Shown here: one piece after another, positions 58,644 to 64,000 of the stretch
Layout: every line of letters starts with the position of its first letter
How positions within the stretch are numbered: the stretch's first letter is position 1
NCBI GenBank assembly: GCA_016185465.1
Contig: JACPNO010000029.1
Span: 1-64,000 of the forward strand
Length of the DNA: 64,000 nucleotides
Reading direction: 5' to 3'
Source: Candidatus Solibacter usitatus
Lineage (GTDB): Bacteria > Acidobacteriota > Terriglobia > Bryobacterales > Bryobacteraceae
Made by a program: the position numbers and the translations under genes
Notes under the pieces: generated by a model
Seen by the model: only the letters and a program-made list of their open reading frames with translations
Databases searched by the model: none
Told to the model about the DNA's origin: nothing

Positions 58644-59834
58644 ATGTCCCCATCGGTCGACCGCGATTATCTGGTGCGCACGCTAACCGGCCTGATACGT
58701 ATCAATTCCATCAATCCGACCCTGGTTCCCGGCGGCGCCGGCGAAGCTGAAATCGCCGCCTATACCGCCGATTCGCTCGCGCGCTGCGGCTTGGAAATCA
58801 AGACTTACGAGCCGGAAGCGGGCCGCCCCAGCGTGGTCGGGCGTCTGGCCGGAAGCGGGCGCGGCCGCTCGCTAATGCTCAACGCGCACTACGACACGGT
58901 CGGCGTGGACGGAATGCCGGAGCCCTTTTCCGCCGCGATCCGCGATGGCAAGCTTTACGGCCGCGGCGCTTACGACATGAAAAGCAGCCTGGCCGCCTGC
59001 ATGACCGCCGCCAAAGCCCTGGCCGACGCCGGTTCGCCGCAAGCCGGCGACGTGCTAGTGGCCGCGGTCGCCGATGAAGAATATGGCAGCCTGGGCACGG
59101 CCAGCGTCATCGCCAATGTGAAAGTGGATGGCGCGATCGTCACCGAGCCCACGTCGCTCAAAATCTGTCTGGCGCACAAAGGCTATCTGTGGATCGAAGT
59201 GGAAACCACGGGCCGCGCCGCGCACGGCAGCCGCTTCAACGAAGGCCTGGACGCCAATATGCGCATGGGCCGCTTCCTCGCCGAATTGGATTTACTCGAG
59301 CGGGAACTGCGCGGGCGCCCGCCTCATCCGCTGGTGGGGCCGCCCTCGCTGCACGCGGCCATGATCCATGGCGGCAGCGGCCTCAGCACCTACGCGGCGA
59401 GCTGCAAATTGCAAATCGAGCGCCGCAGCGTGCCCGGAGAAACCGAAGCCCAAGCCATGCACGAGATCCAGGACATCATCAGCCGCTTAAGCGCGCGCGA
59501 CTCGAGCTTCCATGCCACCGCCAAAGCGTTCTTCGTGCGCGAACCATTCGAAGTTTCGCCGGACGCGGCCATCGTGAAGTCCGTGGATCGCGCGGCCACA
59601 AAAGTATTGGGCCGCCCGCAACCGCGCTTCGGCGATACGCCCTGGATGGATGCCGCGCTGCTCTCGGCCGCCGGCGTCGAAACTGTGGTCATCGGCCCGC
59701 ACGGCGCCGGAGCGCATGCGATCGAAGAGTGGGTGGATGTGGAATCCGCCGTGTATCTGGCCGAAATTCTGGTGCAGGCCGCGCTCGATTACTGCCGCTC
59801 TAGTGGGGCGGGTCCCCGACCTGCCCATGAATAG
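58644..59834 (+). CDS. M20 family metallopeptidase (ArgE/DapE-like)
   Basis: LMLNAHYDTVGVDGM, GRGAYDMKSSLAACMTAAKAL, VAAVADEEYGSLGTASVI, GRAAHGSRFNEGLDAN. Confidence 0.94.
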   Translation: MSPSVDRDYLVRTLTGLIRINSINPTLVPGGAGEAEIAAYTADSLARCGLEIKTYEPEAGRPSVVGRLAGSGRGRSLMLNAHYDTVGVDGMPEPFSAAIRDGKLYGRGAYDMKSSLAACMTAAKALADAGSPQAGDVLVAAVADEEYGSLGTASVIANVKVDGAIVTEPTSLKICLAHKGYLWIEVETTGRAAHGSRFNEGLDANMRMGRFLAELDLLERELRGRPPHPLVGPPSLHAAMIHGGSGLSTYAASCKLQIERRSVPGETEAQAMHEIQDIISRLSARDSSFHATAKAFFVREPFEVSPDAAIVKSVDRAATKVLGRPQPRFGDTPWMDAALLSAAGVETVVIGPHGAGAHAIEEWVDVESAVYLAEILVQAALDYCRSSGAGPRPAHE

Positions 59835-59870
59835 TTTCCAGTAACGGCAGGTCGGGGACCTGCCTCACTA
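59801..59870. repeat. REP-like family A inverted pair, overlapping the 3' end of the M20 peptidase CDS
   Basis: TAGTGGGGCGGGTCCCCGACCTGCC-(20 nt)-GGCAGGTCGGGGACCTGCCTCACTA. Confidence 0.93.
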
Positions 59871-59872
59871 AC

Positions 59873-60964
59873 ATGCGCTACCGCTTCAATCCCTATCTTG
59901 AACCGGGGGTGGCCTTCGAGCCCGCCGACCCCGCCGTGCTCGCGTTTCACGCATCGCTCCCCGGCTATCAACCGACGCCGCTGCACGCGCTGCCCGGCCT
60001 CGCGGCCCAGTTAGGCTTGGCCAATATTTTCGTCAAAGACGAATCGCACCGCTTCGGCATGAACGCCTTCAAGGGCCTGGGCGCGTCTTGGGCCATGCAT
60101 CGCGTGCGTCCCAAACCGGCGGTATTCGCCTGCGCGACCGATGGCAGCCACGGCCGCGCGGTGGCCTGGGCCGCGCGGCTGGCCGGCTCGAAAGCCGTGG
60201 TGTATGTTCCCAAGCACATGGCGCAAGCGCGTCAGGATGCGATTCGCCGCGAGGGCGCCGAGGTGGTGATCGTCGATGGCCAATACGACGACGCCGTTCG
60301 CCGCGCCGACGCCGATAGCAAAATCAACGGCTGGCAAGTCATCGCCGACACCGGCTATCCCGGCTACATGGAAATCCCCGGCTGGATCAGCGAGGGGTAC
60401 CGCACGCTTTTCGCCGAGGCCGAGCGGCAGATCGGCGAGCTGTCGATTCTGCCGCCGGGCCTGGTGATTCTGCAGGCGGGCGTGGGCGGAATGGCAGCCG
60501 CGGGCGTCGCGCACTTCCGCCAGCGCGATCGCAGTTATCGCCCCGCCATTGCCTGCGTGCAGCCTACGGCATCGGATTGCCTGGTGGAATCCATCTTCTC
60601 CGCGGATGGCTCTCCGCACGAAACGCGCGGCGCGCAGGACAGCATCATGGCGCTGTTGAACTGCGGGATGCCATCGCTGCTCTCGTGGCCGGTGCTGCGG
60701 GCGGCGGTGAAATTGTTTTTTTCGATTGAAGACCGTTTTGCGGAAGAGGCGGTACGGCGCTTGTACTATGGGGACCCGCGCGTGGTAGCCGGCGAATCGG
60801 GCGCAGCGGGACTGGCGGGATTGATCGCGCTCTGCACGGCGGCGGAATTCGTGGAGGCAAGAGAGAAGATTGGCATTTCTCGAAAACTGTCGGTGGTAGT
60901 GATCGTTACGGAAGGACCGTCTAATCCAGAGAGTTTTAACAAGATCATTTCTCGCAGAGACTAA
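59873..60964 (+). CDS. Diaminopropionate ammonia-lyase-like PLP enzyme
   Basis: PTPLHALPGLAAQLGLANIFVKDESHRFGMNAFKGLGASWAMHRV, ATDGSHGRAVAWAARLAG, VIADTGYPGYMEIPGWISEGYRTLFAE. Confidence 0.9.
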   Translation: MRYRFNPYLEPGVAFEPADPAVLAFHASLPGYQPTPLHALPGLAAQLGLANIFVKDESHRFGMNAFKGLGASWAMHRVRPKPAVFACATDGSHGRAVAWAARLAGSKAVVYVPKHMAQARQDAIRREGAEVVIVDGQYDDAVRRADADSKINGWQVIADTGYPGYMEIPGWISEGYRTLFAEAERQIGELSILPPGLVILQAGVGGMAAAGVAHFRQRDRSYRPAIACVQPTASDCLVESIFSADGSPHETRGAQDSIMALLNCGMPSLLSWPVLRAAVKLFFSIEDRFAEEAVRRLYYGDPRVVAGESGAAGLAGLIALCTAAEFVEAREKIGISRKLSVVVIVTEGPSNPESFNKIISRRD

Positions 60965-61034
60965 GTGGCGCAGGTCCCCGACCTGCGATTTCGAAAATCT
61001 CAAGGCGAAGCGGCAGGTCGGGGACCTGCCCCAC
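60963..61034. repeat. REP-like family A inverted pair
   Basis: AAGTGGCGCAGGTCCCCGACCTGCG-(24 nt)-GGCAGGTCGGGGACCTGCCCCAC between convergent genes. Confidence 0.92.
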
Positions 61035-61045
61035 GAAGAATTTTA

Positions 61046-62203
61046 TTACAGCTCCTTGAGCACCGCCTCCAACATCTCCACCGAGGGCACCCCGCCCTGC
61101 GCCATACGGGCACTGCCCCCGCCGCGTCCATCATGTTTCCCCAGCAGCGGCTGCAACGTTTTCCCCGCATCGATGCCCGCGTCCGCCGAAACCGCCAGCA
61201 GTACCGCAGGCGGCTGCTCAATGGCCGCAATGAACACGGACTTCGGTTGCGCGGTGAAACTTGCCGCCAGCGCTCGCAGCGATTCCAGCGTGCCCGTCGC
61301 GACCATCCGCACCACGCGGCGCAAACCGTTAGCATCCGCTTCGGTCGCCGCGTACAACTCGCGCCCCTGATACCCCGCTAACTCCGCTTGCAATCTGCGG
61401 CTGGCCTTTTCGGCTTCGCGCGACGTCTCCAGCAGCGCCGCTACCTGGTCCGGAGTCTCGCCCGGCGTCGCCGAGAATAGTTGTGCGATGCGCGACACGG
61501 CGTCGTAATCCGCCCGCGCCCGCCGCACCGTCCGCGCGCCGCAGAAAAACTCCACCCGCATCGTCGCCCGCACTTTTTCCAATTTGCCCAACAGAATCAC
61601 GCCGATCTCGCCGGTGGCTCGCACGTGCGTTCCGCCGCAGGCGCTGCGGTCGAGGTCCGCGATCGTGACCACGCGCAGCGTTCCGTCCCGCCCGGAAGGT
61701 TTGCGCAGGTCCGTAACCGCCGCGGCATCCTCGTAAGAAACCGTAACCTGCCGATTTTCGAAGACGGCTTCATTGGCCAGCCGCTCGGCCTCCAAAACCT
61801 TGGCGGGCTCCAAAGAAGGCGTCTCCAGATCGATGGTTGCGCTTTCCTGCCCCAGATGAAAGCTGACGGTCTTCAAACGAAAATGCTCCTGGAAAACGGC
61901 CGAAAGCAGGTGCTGGCCGGTATGCTGCTGCATGTGATCGAAGCGGCGCGCCCAATCCACCGTGCAGCGCGCTGTCTCTCCCGCCACCGGCTGCGCGGTG
62001 CGATGCGCGATCTCCTCGCCCTCATCGATGACCTCAATCACTGCCGCGCCGCCGATGGTGCCGGTGTCGAAAGGCTGCCCACCGGAGGCCGGATAGAGCG
62101 CCGTGCGATCCAGATACACCGAGCCGCCATCGTCGCTGCGGCGGATTATACGCGCCTCGAACTCACGCAGGTAGGAATCGTTGTAATACAGCCGGTCGGT
62201 CAT
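61046..62203 (-). CDS. AlaX-like alanyl-tRNA editing protein with DHHA1-type C-terminal domain
   Basis: YLDRTALYPASGGQPFDTG, HMQQHTGQHLLSAVFQ, DRSACGGTHVRATGEIGVILLGKLEKVRATMRVEFFCG. Confidence 0.92.
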   Translation of the reverse strand: MTDRLYYNDSYLREFEARIIRRSDDGGSVYLDRTALYPASGGQPFDTGTIGGAAVIEVIDEGEEIAHRTAQPVAGETARCTVDWARRFDHMQQHTGQHLLSAVFQEHFRLKTVSFHLGQESATIDLETPSLEPAKVLEAERLANEAVFENRQVTVSYEDAAAVTDLRKPSGRDGTLRVVTIADLDRSACGGTHVRATGEIGVILLGKLEKVRATMRVEFFCGARTVRRARADYDAVSRIAQLFSATPGETPDQVAALLETSREAEKASRRLQAELAGYQGRELYAATEADANGLRRVVRMVATGTLESLRALAASFTAQPKSVFIAAIEQPPAVLLAVSADAGIDAGKTLQPLLGKHDGRGGGSARMAQGGVPSVEMLEAVLKEL

Positions 62204-62272
62204 TGGGATCACTTTATCGCGAAAAATGCACGCCTGGCGCGCGGCCTCGATATAATGGTTTTATCGGTTCAA

Positions 62273-62955
62273 TGAGCCTTCCCCGTCTGGAGCTCCGTCG
62301 TGCCTCCAAGACGTATCAAAGCAATGGACAATCTTTACGGGCGCTTTATGATGTCTCTTTTACTGTCGAGGCCGGCAGCGTGACCGCACTAGTGGGCCGC
62401 AGCGGCTGCGGCAAGACTACGCTGCTCAATCTCGCCGGCGCGATGGATTTCCCCACCTCGGGCGACGTGCTCATTGATGGCGAGTCCACTAGCGCGCTGA
62501 GTGAATCCGCATTGACGGCGCTGCGGCGCAACCGCATTGGTTTCGTGTTCCAATTTTTCCAGCTCTTGCCTGCATTGACCGTGCTGGAGAACGTCGAGCT
62601 TCCGCTGCTGCTCGCGGGCGCGCCGGATTCGCAAAAGGCCGCGCGCGACCGGCTGCAATGGGTTGGCCTCGAAGACAAAGCATCGGCGCTGCCCTACCAG
62701 CTTTCCGGCGGCCAGGCCCAGCGCACCGCGATTGCGCGCGCGCTGGCGCACTCACCCGACATACTGATTGCCGACGAACCCACCGGCAATCTCGACAACG
62801 CGAGCGGCGAGCAAGTGCTCAACCTGATCCGCGAATCGGCGGAGAAGTGGGGCGCGGCCGTGTTGATGGCTACGCATAGCTCCGAGGCGGCGGCGATCGC
62901 GCAAACGCAAATCCGGCTGCGCGACGGCCGCATCGAGGAGACGATCCGGGCGTAG
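62273..62955 (+). CDS. ABC transporter ATP-binding protein (LolD/MacB-type)
   Basis: ALVGRSGCGKTTLLNLAGAMDFPTSGDVLIDG, LSGGQAQRTAIARALAHSPDILIADEPTGNLD. Confidence 0.96.
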
Positions 62956-62964
62956 CCGGAGTCC

Positions 62965-64000
62965 ATGAAACGCGTTCTGCAACTTTTCCGGACGCTCATT
63001 CTGCGCCCGCTGCGCCGCGATCTGCTGCGCACGTCGCTCACCGTGCTGGCGGTGGCGCTGGGCGTGGCGGTGGTGATTGCCACCAGCCTGGCGGGCGACG
63101 CGGCGACAGGCTCGTTTCTTTCCTCGCTCGAAACTTTGGTGGGCCGCACGGATCTGGAAATTGTCGCCAACGGCGGCGTGGATGAAGCCTGGATCGGCCG
63201 CCTGGCTGCTCTGCCGGTGAATGCCCGCTTCGCGCCGGTGATCGAAACGCAGGCGGGCATTGAACGCGCGGGATCCGTCACGGTCTATGGCATTGACGCG
63301 GTGGCGCGCTGGCGCGACAGCGATGGCGCGGTGATTTCCACGGCTCTGGCACGGCGGTTGGGCGTGGCGAAAGGTGCCACCGTCGCACTCACGCTGAACG
63401 ATGCCGCGCGCGAATTCCGTGTGGTGGACATCGTCGACGCCAAGGACGCCGAGTTCGTGCTACTAGATATCGCCCTCGCGCAGCAGGCGCTCAACGAATA
63501 CGGGCGCGTGGACCGCATCGAAGTTTTCGCCGGAGCGCGACAGGATTTCGCGGCTCTGGAGCGCGCCATTCGCGCGACCCTGCCCGCCGGTTACGAATTG
63601 CGTAAGCCGGGAGCGCGCAGCGACGAAAATCAGCGCATGGTGCGCGCGTTCCGCTGGAACCTGCTGGTGCTGAGCTATGTTTCGCTGGTGGTGGGCGCGT
63701 TTCTGATTTACAACACCATTTCGGTGAGCGTGGTTCGCCGCCGCCCTGAGATCGGCGTGCTGCGCGCCCTGGGCGCGGGACGCCGCTGGATACTGTGGCT
63801 GTTTCTAGGAGAAGCTCTGCTGTTCGGCATCGCCGGCTCGGCTGTGGGCGTGTTGCTGGGCCGCGTGCTGGCGGTGGGCGCGGTCGGGCTTATCGGCCAA
63901 ACGGTGAATGCGCTCTATGTGAGCAGCCGTCCGGCGCCGGTCGCGCTCGATGGCGCCGATGTCGCGCTGGCGATTGTTTCCGGAGTCTCCGTTGCGTTTT
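62965..64000 (+). CDS. ABC transporter permease (FtsX-like), truncated by window end
   Basis: Open reading from ATG 62965 to the window end: MKRVLQLFRTLILRPLRRDLLRTSLTVLAVALGVAVVIATSLAGDAATGSF...VRRRPEIGVLRALGAGRRWILWLFLGEALLFG. Confidence 0.92.
   Translation, partial: MKRVLQLFRTLILRPLRRDLLRTSLTVLAVALGVAVVIATSLAGDAATGSFLSSLETLVGRTDLEIVANGGVDEAWIGRLAALPVNARFAPVIETQAGIERAGSVTVYGIDAVARWRDSDGAVISTALARRLGVAKGATVALTLNDAAREFRVVDIVDAKDAEFVLLDIALAQQALNEYGRVDRIEVFAGARQDFAALERAIRATLPAGYELRKPGARSDENQRMVRAFRWNLLVLSYVSLVVGAFLIYNTISVSVVRRRPEIGVLRALGAGRRWILWLFLGEALLFGIAGSAVGVLLGRVLAVGAVGLIGQTVNALYVSSRPAPVALDGADVALAIVSGVSVAF

Overview
GC-rich bacterial chromosomal window with an Acidobacteriota-like (Bryobacterales/Solibacter-type) gene complement. 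That assignment is inferred from family content: an ADOP-type permease, DUF1501/DUF1549-1553, ThuA and DUF1080 proteins, and a PadR regulator. There are about 60 supportable CDSs, one tRNA-Ala(CGC), and several families of small intergenic palindromic repeats. Main modules: cytochrome c oxidase (coxB-A-C-D plus a class II-like cytochrome c) with tatA/tatC; divergent dut/thyX; divergent ligD/ku (NHEJ); a DUF3368/UPF0175 toxin-antitoxin-like pair in convergent orientation; an NAD-type formate dehydrogenase operon; an AKR/hypothetical/di-heme peroxidase/orphan binding protein/cupin operon; and an M20 peptidase/diaminopropionate ammonia-lyase pair. Strongest observations: (1) the formate dehydrogenase catalytic gene has an in-frame TGA (35090-35092) in the selenocysteine context CNRT-U-HAPSVVGL, followed by a bacterial SECIS-like hairpin with a GGTCT loop. 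(2) The same enzyme is split and permuted: the Fe4S4 domain normally at the N-terminus of the catalytic subunit is fused to the end of the third gene, after a NuoE-NuoF fusion. (3) Almost every convergent gene junction either overlaps or carries a palindromic repeat, and repeats form the 3' coding ends of at least four genes. (4) The long ThyX protein appears to split the catalytic motif between two tandem ThyX-like halves. (5) ilvD carries an out-of-frame internal deletion. No database searches were run; all family names come from motif and sequence recognition.
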